Source: Pannonibacter sp051860505 (lineage in GTDB: Bacteria; Pseudomonadota; Alphaproteobacteria; Rhizobiales; Stappiaceae). Taken from it: a stretch of DNA of 64,000 nucleotides. The stretch covers positions 1-64,000 of the forward strand of contig NZ_JBHYDX010000005.1 in assembly GCF_051860505.1 (NCBI RefSeq), given 5' to 3'. The stretch's first letter is position 1, and each line of letters begins with the position of its first letter. Positions 45,015 to 54,805 of the stretch are shown in pieces. Made by a program: the position numbers and the translations under genes. A model generated the notes under the pieces. The model was not told the origin of the DNA. It saw only the letters and a program-made list of their open reading frames with translations, and searched no databases.

Positions 45015-45386
45015 ATGGCTACCAAGATCCGTCTCGCCCGTGGCGGCGCCAAGAAGCGTCCGTTCTACCGCATCGTCGTGACCGACGTCCGCGCCCCGCG
45101 CGACGGCCGCTTCATCGAAAAGGTCGGTTCCTATGACCCGATGCAGGCCAAGGAATCCGCAACCCGCGTCGTTCTCGACGTCGAGCGCGTCAAGTACTGG
45201 CTCGCCAATGGCGCGACCCCGACCGACCGCGTCCTGCGCTTCCTGAACGATGCCGGTCTCGTGACCCGCGAAGCCCGCAACAACCCGAAGAAGGCCGAAA
45301 TGGGCAAGAAGGCCGCCGAAAAGGCCGCTGCTGCCAAGAAGAAGGCCGAAGAAGCAGCCGCTGCTGCTGCAGCTGGCGCGGAATAA
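45015..45386 (+). CDS. rpsP: 30S ribosomal protein S16
   Basis: 123 residues. The first 80 form the usual S16 fold (MATKIRLARGGAKKRPFYRIVV at the start). The rest is an Ala/Lys/Glu-rich extension of about 40 residues, longer than in enteric S16 (about 82). It is the first gene of the conserved rpsP-rimM-trmD-rplS order. The start ATG has GGAGAAACTG upstream. Confidence 0.98.
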   Translation: MATKIRLARGGAKKRPFYRIVVTDVRAPRDGRFIEKVGSYDPMQAKESATRVVLDVERVKYWLANGATPTDRVLRFLNDAGLVTREARNNPKKAEMGKKAAEKAAAAKKKAEEAAAAAAAGAE

Positions 45387-45446
45387 TCCCGTGACGCGGG
45401 CGGCTTTCCAGATCGGCATCAGGACGCAAGCAGTCGGAGCGCAGGC

Positions 45447-46004
45447 ATGATCAACGCTCCGACGGACAAGATCCTGATGGCTGTGGTGGGAGCCGCCCAC
45501 GGCATCCGCGGCGAGGTACGGGTCAAGCCCTATGGCGATGACCCGCTATCCTTCACTGACTATGGCGCACTGGAAACAGAAGACGGATCCCGCCACTTCA
45601 CGGTGGTCAATGCCAGGGTGCAGAAGACGGTTGTCGTCACGAAGTTCAAGGGGATCAACGACCGCAACGCCGCAGAGGCGCTGAACGGGCTTGAACTCTA
45701 CATCCCGCGCGACCGGTTCCCGGAGCCGGAAGAGGATGAATTCTACCATACCGACCTGATCGGACTGACGGCCGAAGATGAGGCCGGAACCCTGCTGGGA
45801 CGTGTTGTCACCGTGCAGAACTTCGGGGCTGGCGATCTGATCGAGATCCGGCCGCCGAGCGGCAAATCCTACTACATCCCGTTTACCAGGGAGTTTGTCC
45901 CGACGGTGGACATGGCCGGCAACCGCGTCATCTGCGTGCTGCCGCCCGATTACCTGTCTGAAACGCCGCGCGATGACGGCAGGGACGATGCCAAGGCCCG
46001 CTGA
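45447..46004 (+). CDS. rimM: Ribosome maturation factor RimM
   Basis: A 185-residue 16S-processing factor that binds S19. The N-terminal RimM beta-barrel (about 10-90) is followed by a PRC-barrel (about 98-170) ending in an IPFTREFVPTVDMAGNRVICVLPP region. The 3' end overlaps the opposed VanZ gene by 55 bases. Confidence 0.96.
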   Translation: MINAPTDKILMAVVGAAHGIRGEVRVKPYGDDPLSFTDYGALETEDGSRHFTVVNARVQKTVVVTKFKGINDRNAAEALNGLELYIPRDRFPEPEEDEFYHTDLIGLTAEDEAGTLLGRVVTVQNFGAGDLIEIRPPSGKSYYIPFTREFVPTVDMAGNRVICVLPPDYLSETPRDDGRDDAKAR

Positions 46005-46495
46005 ACCTGGACGCGGTTGAGAACCGGACCAATTCTGGCCATCAGCTGTTCACGGCTCTCAGCTTCCGCAGCAAGCCGGCGCTGCTCAGACCGCCACAAG
46101 GCAATGCCAAAGACCACCAGCGCAACCCCAATTCCATTCGCTGCCGCATCCAGCAGCGACGCATCGCGGCCCGGAATGAACGCCTGGAGGATTTCTCCGC
46201 CGATGCCGAAGCCGAAGGCAACAAGTGCTGAAATGCGCAACCGGCAGCAGAAGAAGGCGTGGATCGACAAGGTCAAGAGGCCGTAGAAAGCCACATGCAG
46301 CACCTTGTCGAAAGGATGCGACAGGCCGTGGTTGAACACCACTCCTACAGCCAGCCCAAACACAATCAACGCAGCCAGCGGCAGCACGCGACTGAGCGAA
46401 ATGTCGATGTAATGCGCATCAACATGGCGACGAACAAAGGCGGGCAGGTGAAAACGGATGGACGGCACGGGACGGCATCTCCTTAGATTTGCCAT
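45950..46495 (-). CDS. VanZ-like family membrane protein
   Basis: About 181 residues with four hydrophobic segments (about 40-57, 68-84, 92-108 and 130-146). DKVLHVAFYGLLTL is the hallmark of the VanZ-like family, whose cellular role is mostly unknown. It runs opposite to its rimM and trmD neighbours, and its 3' end overlaps the rimM end. The start is taken at 46495; an ATG at 46501 and a GTG at 46504 are alternatives. Confidence 0.82.
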   Translation of the reverse strand: MANLRRCRPVPSIRFHLPAFVRRHVDAHYIDISLSRVLPLAALIVFGLAVGVVFNHGLSHPFDKVLHVAFYGLLTLSIHAFFCCRLRISALVAFGFGIGGEILQAFIPGRDASLLDAAANGIGVALVVFGIALWRSEQRRLAAEAESREQLMARIGPVLNRVQVQRALASSLPSSRGVSDR

Positions 46496-46513
46496 CAGCA
46501 TCACCCGGTGAAG

Positions 46514-46528
46514 TTAAGCCGGGGTTAG
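46514..46528. promoter_or_regulatory. Near-match CtrA-type box between VanZ and trmD genes
   Basis: TTAA-N7-TTAG, one mismatch to the TTAA-N7-TTAA consensus. It lies in the AT-rich intergenic region that separates the divergent VanZ-like gene from trmD. Reported with low confidence because one-mismatch matches are common by chance. Confidence 0.3.
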
Positions 46529-46679
46529 GTCAAAGCACCAGCTATCCTAAAAATTCACATTTGATCTCATATAGTTAAGAGATCTGAATCCTGATCCGTC
46601 AAATTTTACCGATCTCGGCGCGACTTTCCTTTTTGCAGCGTGTCGCCTATGGATCGACGAGAAGGCCGGAACCAACTCC

Positions 46680-47459
46680 ATGACTTTTGCTGCGACAATC
46701 CTGACGCTTTATCCCGACATGTTTCCCGGACCGCTCGGACAAAGCCTGTCCGGTCGTGCCTTCAACGATGGAAAATGGTCGCTGGATGCCCGGCAGATCC
46801 GCGACCATGCCACGGACCGGCACAGATCCGTCGACGATACGCCGGCGGGCGGCGGGGCTGGAATGGTGCTGCGCGCCGACATACTCGCTGCCGCCATCGA
46901 TGCCGCCACCTTGCCAGAGGACACACGGCCGCGTTTGCTGATGAGTCCACGCGGCAAACCACTGACGCAAGAACGGGTGCGGCAACTGGCAGCCGGCCCG
47001 GGTGTTATCATTGTGTGCGGCCGCTTCGAGGGCGTCGACCAGCGCGTCATCGAGGCGCGGTCGCTCGAGGAAGTCTCCATTGGCGACTACATTCTCTCCG
47101 GCGGCGAAATCGCGGCAATCACATTGCTCGACGCGGTGATCCGGCTGTTACCGGGCGTCATGGGCAACCAGGAGAGCGGGGAAACCGAGAGCTTCGAGAC
47201 CGGCCTGCTGGAGCACCCGCATTATACGCGCCCGGCCGTGTTCGAGGGGTGCGGCATCCCCGAGATCCTGACCACCGGCAATCACAAGAAGATCGCGGAA
47301 TGGCGGCTGAGCGAGGCCATGGCACTGACGGCCGCACGCCGACCGGACCTTTGGGCGGTCTATGAGGCGACGCACCCGCCAAAGCCCGCCAGGCGGATAC
47401 GGTCAAAAACGAAGGACTTGCCCGAGGCAAAGCCTGCAAACACGCCAGATTCTGCATGA
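46680..47459 (+). CDS. trmD: tRNA (guanine-37-N1) methyltransferase
   Basis: Adds m1G37 to tRNAs that read CUN, CCN and CGG codons. The 259-residue SPOUT enzyme shows GGGAGMVLRADI (about 58-69) and the trefoil-knot region YILSGGEIAAITLLDAV (about 137-153). The start ATG follows about 175 bases of AT-rich intergenic sequence holding its own promoter, because the VanZ gene breaks the usual operon. Confidence 0.97.
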   Translation: MTFAATILTLYPDMFPGPLGQSLSGRAFNDGKWSLDARQIRDHATDRHRSVDDTPAGGGAGMVLRADILAAAIDAATLPEDTRPRLLMSPRGKPLTQERVRQLAAGPGVIIVCGRFEGVDQRVIEARSLEEVSIGDYILSGGEIAAITLLDAVIRLLPGVMGNQESGETESFETGLLEHPHYTRPAVFEGCGIPEILTTGNHKKIAEWRLSEAMALTAARRPDLWAVYEATHPPKPARRIRSKTKDLPEAKPANTPDSA

Positions 47460-47710
47460 CATTCCGGTGAAGATGGGGTATGTCCCCGCTCGCGTTCAAC
47501 GGATTTCGCCCGGTGGCGTGCTTTTGCACGCGCGGACAGACCCGAAGAAGTGCCGGTTCCGAAGCGTCGCCTGTTCAAGGATGACTGTGCTTCGAACTGG
47601 CAGGCCCTGATCCAAGGCCATGGCCAAGACGGTGCACCCGCCCCGATGCACGCCCTGAAAAGGGATGCGCCGGGACGCTCTGACCGCACAACTGACAAGG
47701 AAAAACTGCC
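47460..47710. other. Leader region of rplS
   Basis: About 250 bases without a convincing gene. No known L19 leader structure was recognised by eye. The ribosome binding site AAGGAAAAACTGCC immediately precedes rplS. Confidence 0.5.
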
Positions 47711-48193
47711 ATGAACATCATCGAACAGATCAACGCCGAAGAACAGGCGAAGGTTGAAGCCGTCCGCAAGCTGCCGGAATTCTCGCCGGGCGACACCGTC
47801 AAGGTGAACGTCAAGGTCGTCGAAGGCACGCGGACCCGTACCCAGGCCTATGAAGGCGTTTGCATTGCCCGTTCGGGCGGCGGCATCAACGAGAGCTTCA
47901 CCGTTCGCAAGATCTCCTATGGCGAAGGCGTCGAGCGCGTGTTCCCGACCTGCTCTCCGCTGATCGAGGGCGTCGAAGTGGTCCGCCGCGGCAAGGTCCG
48001 CCGCGCCAAGCTGTATTACCTGCGCGACCGTCGCGGCAAGTCGGCCCGTATCGTCGAGGCAACCAATGCCCGCGCCAAGCGCCTCAACGAAGAAGTGCGC
48101 GCTGAAGCCGCTTCTGCCAAGGCAAGCGCTGCTGCTGCCAAGGTTGCAGCCGCGGAAGCTGCTGCCGCTGCTGCTGCCGGCACCGCCGAATAA
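47711..48193 (+). CDS. rplS: 50S ribosomal protein L19
   Basis: 160 residues, the first 115 forming the normal L19 (MNIIEQINAEEQAKVEAVRKLPEF at the start, GVCIARSGGGINESFTVRKISYGEGVERVF in the middle, written here in parts). The last 45 residues are a highly Ala-rich extension, like that of S16 in this window. A strong terminator follows. Confidence 0.98.
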   Translation: MNIIEQINAEEQAKVEAVRKLPEFSPGDTVKVNVKVVEGTRTRTQAYEGVCIARSGGGINESFTVRKISYGEGVERVFPTCSPLIEGVEVVRRGKVRRAKLYYLRDRRGKSARIVEATNARAKRLNEEVRAEAASAKASAAAAKVAAAEAAAAAAAGTAE

Positions 48194-48215
48194 TCTCCGG
48201 TTCAATTCCGATCTT

Positions 48216-48249
48216 GAAAGGCGGTCCATCGGGCCGCCTTTCTTTTTTG
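48216..48249 (+). terminator. Intrinsic terminator after rplS
   Basis: The stem GAAAGGCGGTCC with GGGCCGCCTTTC (about 12 pairs) around ATC, followed by a T-rich tract. It lies about 20 bases after the rplS stop, the expected end of the rplS transcript. Confidence 0.92.
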
Positions 48250-48440
48250 CCGACAAGATCGGCTCACTTGAACAAAGCTCAAGAGTTCGCGGCACCGAAC
48301 GCGCTTGACCCTTGGCCCTGCTTCAAGGCATTGAATCGGACAACACCCGAGCCGGCAAATTGCCGGCCGGCGGCATGAACGAGGGCACCGGCCGCATCGG
48401 CGGTACAAGCGTGACCCGGCCAGGTTTCAGGAGACAAGCC

Positions 48441-49853
48441 ATGACGAAAGCGCGGACCCTTTACGACAAGATCTGGGATGATCACGTCGTCGACATGCAG
48501 GAAGACGGCACGGGCCTGCTCTACATTGACCGCCACCTGGTGCATGAAGTGACCAGCCCGCAGGCCTTCGAAGGCCTGCGCATGACGGGGCGCAAGGTGC
48601 GCCAGCCGGAAAAGACCCTCGCCGTCGTCGACCACAACGTGCCGACCACCGATCGCAGCCAGGGCATCGACGATCCGGAATCCGCGCTGCAGGTGCAGAC
48701 CCTTGCGGACAATGCCGCCGAGTTTGGCGTCGAGTATTACAGCGAGCTGGATCACCGCCAGGGCGTGGTGCATATCGTCGGGCCGGAGCAGGGCTTTACC
48801 CTGCCGGGCATGACCATTGTCTGCGGTGACAGCCACACCTCGACCCACGGCGCATTCGGCGCGCTGGCGCATGGCATTGGCACGTCTGAAGTGGAACATG
48901 TTCTGGCCACCCAGACGCTGATCCAAAAGAAGGCCAAAAACATGCTGATCCAGGTGGATGGCAAGATCCCGGCCGGCGTGACCGCCAAGGACATCATCCT
49001 GGCTGTCATCGGCGAGATCGGTACCGCCGGCGGCACCGGTTACGTCATGGAATATGCCGGCGAGGCCATCCGCTCGCTGTCCATGGAAGGCCGCATGACG
49101 GTCTGCAACATGTCGATCGAAGGCGGCGCCCGCGCTGGCCTGATCGCGCCGGACGAAACCACCTTCGCCTATATCAAGGGCCGGCCGAAAGCACCCAAGG
49201 GCGAGGCCCTGGAGCGGGCGATTGCCTACTGGAAGACACTGCACACCGACGAAGGTACCCATTTCGACAAGGTGGTGAATCTCGATGCCGCCAATCTGCC
49301 GCCCATCGTCACCTGGGGCTCTTCCCCGGAAGACGTTGTCTCGGTCACAGGCGTCGTGCCGAACCCGGACGAGATCGCCGACGAGAACACCCGCAAGTCC
49401 AAGTGGCGCGCGCTGGAATACATGGGCCTGACGCCGGGCACAAAGATCACCGACATTCCGGTCGACGTGGTGTTCATCGGTTCCTGCACCAACGGCCGCA
49501 TCGAGGACCTGCGCGCGGCCGCCGTTGCCATCGGCACTGGCAAAGTCAAGGACGGCATCAAGGCCATGGTCGTGCCAGGATCCGGCCTCGTGAAGGAACA
49601 GGCGGAAGCCGAAGGCCTCGACAAGATCTTCAAGGCGGCAGGCTTCGAATGGCGGGAGCCGGGCTGCTCCATGTGCCTGGCGATGAACGCCGACAAGCTG
49701 CAGCCGGGCGAGCGTTGCGCCTCGACCTCGAATCGCAACTTCGAAGGCCGCCAGGGTTTCAAGGGCCGCACGCACCTGGTCTCTCCGGCCATGGCCGCAG
49801 CCGCAGCCATCGCAGGCCATTTCGTCGACATCCGCGAATGGCAGATGGCCTGA
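48441..49853 (+). CDS. leuC: 3-isopropylmalate dehydratase large subunit
   Basis: The aconitase-like enzyme that isomerises 2- to 3-isopropylmalate in leucine synthesis; it carries a 4Fe-4S cluster. The 470-residue length is normal. Cluster cysteines are in FIGSCTNGR (about 347-355) and EPGCSMCLAMN (about 407-420). CGDSHTSTHGAFGALA is a hallmark. The ATG at 48441 has AGGAGACAAGCC upstream. The leuD partner is not in the window. Confidence 0.96.
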   Translation: MTKARTLYDKIWDDHVVDMQEDGTGLLYIDRHLVHEVTSPQAFEGLRMTGRKVRQPEKTLAVVDHNVPTTDRSQGIDDPESALQVQTLADNAAEFGVEYYSELDHRQGVVHIVGPEQGFTLPGMTIVCGDSHTSTHGAFGALAHGIGTSEVEHVLATQTLIQKKAKNMLIQVDGKIPAGVTAKDIILAVIGEIGTAGGTGYVMEYAGEAIRSLSMEGRMTVCNMSIEGGARAGLIAPDETTFAYIKGRPKAPKGEALERAIAYWKTLHTDEGTHFDKVVNLDAANLPPIVTWGSSPEDVVSVTGVVPNPDEIADENTRKSKWRALEYMGLTPGTKITDIPVDVVFIGSCTNGRIEDLRAAAVAIGTGKVKDGIKAMVVPGSGLVKEQAEAEGLDKIFKAAGFEWREPGCSMCLAMNADKLQPGERCASTSNRNFEGRQGFKGRTHLVSPAMAAAAAIAGHFVDIREWQMA

Positions 49854-49884
49854 TTCGCGGCAACGAATGCAGGTTCTGCGGCAG

Positions 49885-49912
49885 ACCCCCGGTAAATCCG
49901 GGGGTTTTCTGT
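49885..49912 (+). terminator. Intrinsic terminator after leuC
   Basis: The stem ACCCCCGG with CCGGGGGT around a short loop, followed by TTTTCTGTTT, about 30 bases after the leuC stop. Confidence 0.9.
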
Positions 49913-50254
49913 TTGAGGCCGCGCTTCTCCGACGAAGCAGGCGAACACCTTGCGGCACAGCGCCGCCATCGGCCGCCAGCTGCTACAGACAAATGGGGGA
50001 AAAAGGCGGCTTCGAGTTTCAACAATCCCTGCGCCGGCAACGCGGATTAATCATTGAATTCAAAGATATGACATCTTGTTTTCCGCTACGGGACGGCCCC
50101 TCCCCTACCTGCCGCCTCATGTATTTTACGGGCTTCACAAGACTGTCACCTCGGCACTACTATATGAGCATCATGTGAAGGTAGTACCCGGCGTCGGGGT
50201 GCCGGTGCCGGTCCTGGTTGTGATGACAAGGATGAATAAGGCAAGGAGCCGCAG
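49913..50254. other. Intergenic region between leuC and the HNH gene
   Basis: Beyond the leuC terminator, these bases hold no recognised gene or RNA. A weak sigma70-like pair, TTCACA at 50134 and TACTAT at 50158 (18-base spacer), may be the HNH gene promoter. A short frame at 50076-50258 has no family resemblance and was not accepted. Confidence 0.5.
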
Positions 50255-50812
50255 GTGACGATAGCCGTACCCTCGGGCGCCCATCCGGCCCTCGTGCTGA
50301 ATGCGGACTACAGGCCCTTAAGCTACTATCCGCTGTCCCTGTGGTCCTGGCAGGACGCGGTGAAAGCGGTCTTCCTTGACCGCGTCAATATCGTGTCGGT
50401 CTATGACACGGCGGTTCGAAGTCCGAGCTTCGAGTTCCAACTGCCGAGCGTTGTCTCGCTCAAGACCTTTGTCAAACCATCCCGATACCCCGCCTTCACC
50501 CGCTTCAACGTGTTCCTGCGTGACCGGTTCCAGTGCCAGTATTGCGGTTCGAAGGATGACCTCACGTTCGATCATCTGATCCCGCGCTCCCGCGGTGGCC
50601 AGACCACCTGGCAGAACGTCATCACCGCCTGTTCCCCCTGTAATCTGCGCAAGTCGAACAAGAGCTGCGAGCAGCTCGACATGTGGCCGATGCACATGCC
50701 ATTCCAGCCGACAATCCAGGACCTGCACAACAATGGCCGCGGCTTCCCGCCCAATTACCTGCACGACAGCTGGCTGGATTTCCTCTACTGGGACACGGAA
50801 CTGGAACCTTAA
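50255..50812 (+). CDS. HNH endonuclease domain protein
   Basis: 185 residues from a GTG preceded by AAGGAGCCGCAG. The C-terminal HNH motif has CQYCG and CSPCNLRKSNKS zinc-binding cysteines with FDHLIPRSRGG between (about 97-135). An N-terminal domain with VLNADYRPLSYYPLSLWSWQDAVKAVFLD is characteristic of a widespread alphaproteobacterial family. It is not obviously part of a restriction or defence system. The role is unknown. tadG-like follows on the same strand. Confidence 0.9.
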   Translation: MTIAVPSGAHPALVLNADYRPLSYYPLSLWSWQDAVKAVFLDRVNIVSVYDTAVRSPSFEFQLPSVVSLKTFVKPSRYPAFTRFNVFLRDRFQCQYCGSKDDLTFDHLIPRSRGGQTTWQNVITACSPCNLRKSNKSCEQLDMWPMHMPFQPTIQDLHNNGRGFPPNYLHDSWLDFLYWDTELEP

Positions 50813-50822
50813 CAGATGTTAA
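50809..50822 (+). promoter_or_regulatory. Paired TTAA elements at the HNH/TadG junction
   Basis: TTAA-N6-TTAA at 50809-50822, one base shorter than the CtrA consensus spacing. It overlaps the HNH stop and is 133 bases before the TadG-like start. Pilus genes are CtrA targets in Caulobacter, but the spacing is wrong, so this is only a candidate. Confidence 0.2.
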
Positions 50823-50954
50823 GTGGTTTTCATTCCAAGGCTTAAGCTGGCGTCAACCAACGCAGAAGATGACGCAGCGATTTGTCTCGAATTTTAGTGA
50901 TTGAGAAGACAATTCGCTGAATATCTCACCCAGAAACTAATCTGGAGAGATGTC

Positions 50955-52331
50955 ATGCGTTCCGCGTCCCTGATGCGATTGACCAAGAAGCTGCGCCTGT
51001 TCCGCAGCGAAACGCGCGCGTCGATCATGCCCCTGTTCGCTCTGCTGATCCTGCTGATGATCGTCATCGGCGGCGCCGGGGTCGATTATGGCCGCGCCGT
51101 GATGGCCCGCTCCACCATCGCCAATGCTCTGGACTCGGCAGTTCTGACTGTTGCCCGCGAACTGTCCGTCAAGTTGATGACCGATGCGGAAGTCTCGACC
51201 GCCATCAACAAGACCTTCGAGGCCAACCTTGCCTCGGCCGGCCTGACGGGCGTCAGCATGAGCCCGATCACCTTCAGCATCAATCCGGAGCAAGGGATCG
51301 TCTCGGCAACCGCAACGGCCAATGTCCCGACCAGCTTCATCTTCATGGGCGGCGTCGGCCCAAAAGACATCCCGGTCTCCGTGGACGCGCAATCGACCTA
51401 CTCGCTGTTTGATGTGGAACTGGCGATGATCGTCGACGTTACCGGATCGATGAGGTCCTACATGGGCAGCTTGCGTACAGCCGCTCAAGCGATTGTCGAC
51501 ATTCTGATCCCAATTGGCACTGATCCAGATGAATCCAAGGTCCGCATCTCTCTGACGCCCTATAGCCAAGGGGTCAACATGGGAGAGTATGCAGGGAAAA
51601 TGACCAAAAATAATACCGGAAGCAGAAATTGCGTCACAGAAAGATCTGGTCCGAAAAAATACACAGATGAAAAGTATGATTATGCTGGAAACTCATCTGA
51701 GTTTTTTGGTGGCGGCACAAACTCCTGCGCTTCTAGCCCTAAAATCGAGCCGCTTACAAACAAAAGAAGTACGCTAATTTCTGCAATCAGCAGCCTTGTG
51801 GCCAGTGGAGGAACGGCTGGCCAAACAGGAATCTCAATCGGTTGGTACACTCTATCTCCAAACTGGAACAATCTCTGGAAGACGGATAATAAGTCAGCTG
51901 CATATGGCAAAGAAAAACTTCAAAAAATAGCGCTTATTATGACAGATGGAGACTTTAACGTATACTATTACAAAGAAAATTTAACTAGAAATCAGTGTCA
52001 ATCAATTAAAAATAACTGGTACGACAACAAAGAAATTGACAAAAACTGCGTGAATGGAACAAATACATACTGGATAGAGCACTTTGATTACAGTGGCTAC
52101 AATGGAAAGCCATCGTTAATAGCAAAAGAAATGTGTGACGGAATGAAAGCAAAAGAAATTCGTATTTATTCCGTCTACTTCGGGAGCAGCCCTAACTCAG
52201 CAGGCGCCAAAGTCATGCAATACTGCGCTTCCGATCCGGGAACGTATTTCATGGCGACAAATGGCCAAGCCCTGATCGGTGCGTTCCAGAAGATCGCCAA
52301 CCAGATCCAGTCGATCTACCTGTCAAAGTGA
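50955..52331 (+). CDS. TadG-like pilus assembly protein with von Willebrand factor A domain
   Basis: 458 residues. An N-terminal transmembrane helix (about 24-42) after a short basic stretch is followed by a TadE/G-like region with YGRAVMARSTIANALDSAV. Then a VWA domain with the metal-site DVTGSM (about 158) and MTDGDFN (about 328). It resembles TadG-type minor pilins or pilus-tip adhesins. The ATG at 50955 follows TGGAGAGATGTC. The central section (about 51,580-52,200) is strikingly AT-rich in codons compared with both ends. No other tad gene is in the window. Confidence 0.82.
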   Translation: MRSASLMRLTKKLRLFRSETRASIMPLFALLILLMIVIGGAGVDYGRAVMARSTIANALDSAVLTVARELSVKLMTDAEVSTAINKTFEANLASAGLTGVSMSPITFSINPEQGIVSATATANVPTSFIFMGGVGPKDIPVSVDAQSTYSLFDVELAMIVDVTGSMRSYMGSLRTAAQAIVDILIPIGTDPDESKVRISLTPYSQGVNMGEYAGKMTKNNTGSRNCVTERSGPKKYTDEKYDYAGNSSEFFGGGTNSCASSPKIEPLTNKRSTLISAISSLVASGGTAGQTGISIGWYTLSPNWNNLWKTDNKSAAYGKEKLQKIALIMTDGDFNVYYYKENLTRNQCQSIKNNWYDNKEIDKNCVNGTNTYWIEHFDYSGYNGKPSLIAKEMCDGMKAKEIRIYSVYFGSSPNSAGAKVMQYCASDPGTYFMATNGQALIGAFQKIANQIQSIYLSK

Positions 52332-52362
52332 CCTTGGCTTATCGGCTTCGCGAACCACAGTG

Positions 52363-52388
52363 AAAAGGGCCCGCCATCTGGCGGGCCC
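52363..52388. terminator. Terminator hairpin, left copy, flanking a REP element
   Basis: A GC-rich hairpin with arms GGGCCCGCC and GGCGGGCCC at 52367-52388 and AAAA on the left. On the minus strand this is followed by TTTT, so it suits the minus-strand acs transcript that arrives from the right. A nearly identical copy occurs at 52688. Confidence 0.8.
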
Positions 52389-52419
52389 GAGCTTGATGAC
52401 AAACCTCGACCTCACCGAA

Positions 52420-52547
52420 GTCATCCCGGCCAAGCGAAGCGCCGAGCCGGGACCAGAGAGCCGAGGCCTCTATCTTTCAATGAGTTACCCTAGATGAGAC
52501 CTTGGCTCTCCGGTCCCGGATCTCCGCTTCGCTGCGTCCGGGATGAC
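52420..52547. repeat. REP-like inverted repeat, type I (GTCATCCCGG family)
   Basis: Two arms of about 47 bases: left 52420-52466 (starts GTCATCCCGG, contains AGCGAAGCG) and right 52501-52547 (ends GTCCGGGATGAC, contains CGCTTCGCTGCG). They match in opposite orientation with a few mismatches and a central 34-base spacer. This resembles extragenic palindromes reported in Rhizobiales. A related element lies at 60413-60541. Confidence 0.85.
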
Positions 52548-52576
52548 GATAGAGGGTTTATCAGCAGCCTCTCCAT

Positions 52577-52653
52577 CGTCATCCTCGGCCTTGTGTCGAG
52601 GATTTATACAAATCAAAGGCTTGCAGATGGTCGGGACAAGCCCGACCATGACG
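52577..52653. repeat. REP-like inverted repeat, type II (CGTCAT-CTCGG family)
   Basis: Left arm 52577-52603 begins CGTCATCCTCGG and right arm 52627-52653 ends CCGACCATGACG; they pair outwards over 27 bases each. Each arm also folds on itself (CCTCGG with CGAGG, and GGTCGGG with CCCGACC). Outer TCTCCATCGTCAT is shared with the element at 60.4 kb. Confidence 0.75.
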
Positions 52654-52687
52654 AATGAGAAACATGCCTGAATTGCCATTCCCCTCA

Positions 52688-52712
52688 GGGCCCGCCATCC
52701 GGCGGGCCCTTA
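52688..52712. terminator. Terminator hairpin, right copy, flanking a REP element
   Basis: A 22-base hairpin (GGGCCCGCC with GGCGGGCCC) at 52688-52709 that differs at only one loop base from the copy at 52367. It is followed by TTATTGATTT, so the T side suits the plus-strand TadG-like transcript. Confidence 0.8.
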
Positions 52713-52737
52713 TTGATTTCCGAAAGCCTGAGACGGA

Positions 52738-54675
<1,938 letters not shown>

Positions 54676-54805
54676 GCCATCCTCCCTACAGACTTCCGGC
54701 TGGTTGCCCTAAGGACACCTCCGTTTCGGCGGCATTATGCTCGGCGAAGCAGATGGCGTCCATTAGGGATAAGTCGAACGTTCGTAGGCGATTTTGACCG
54801 TCAGG

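Noticed and set aside
47362..47610. Frame of 82 codons at the trmD/rplS junction
   Set aside because: It overlaps the 3' end of trmD and has no supported start or domain.
48279..49958. Minus-strand open frame antisense to leuC
   Set aside because: It covers leuC in reverse, has no recognised domain and no supported start.
50255..50812. HNH protein as part of a restriction or anti-phage system
   Set aside because: No methyltransferase, helicase or other defence gene nearby; the neighbours are leuC and a pilus protein, and the family is widely conserved.
50809..50822. TTAA-N6-TTAA as a true CtrA site for the TadG-like gene
   Set aside because: The spacing is one base short of the consensus; kept only as a low-confidence feature.
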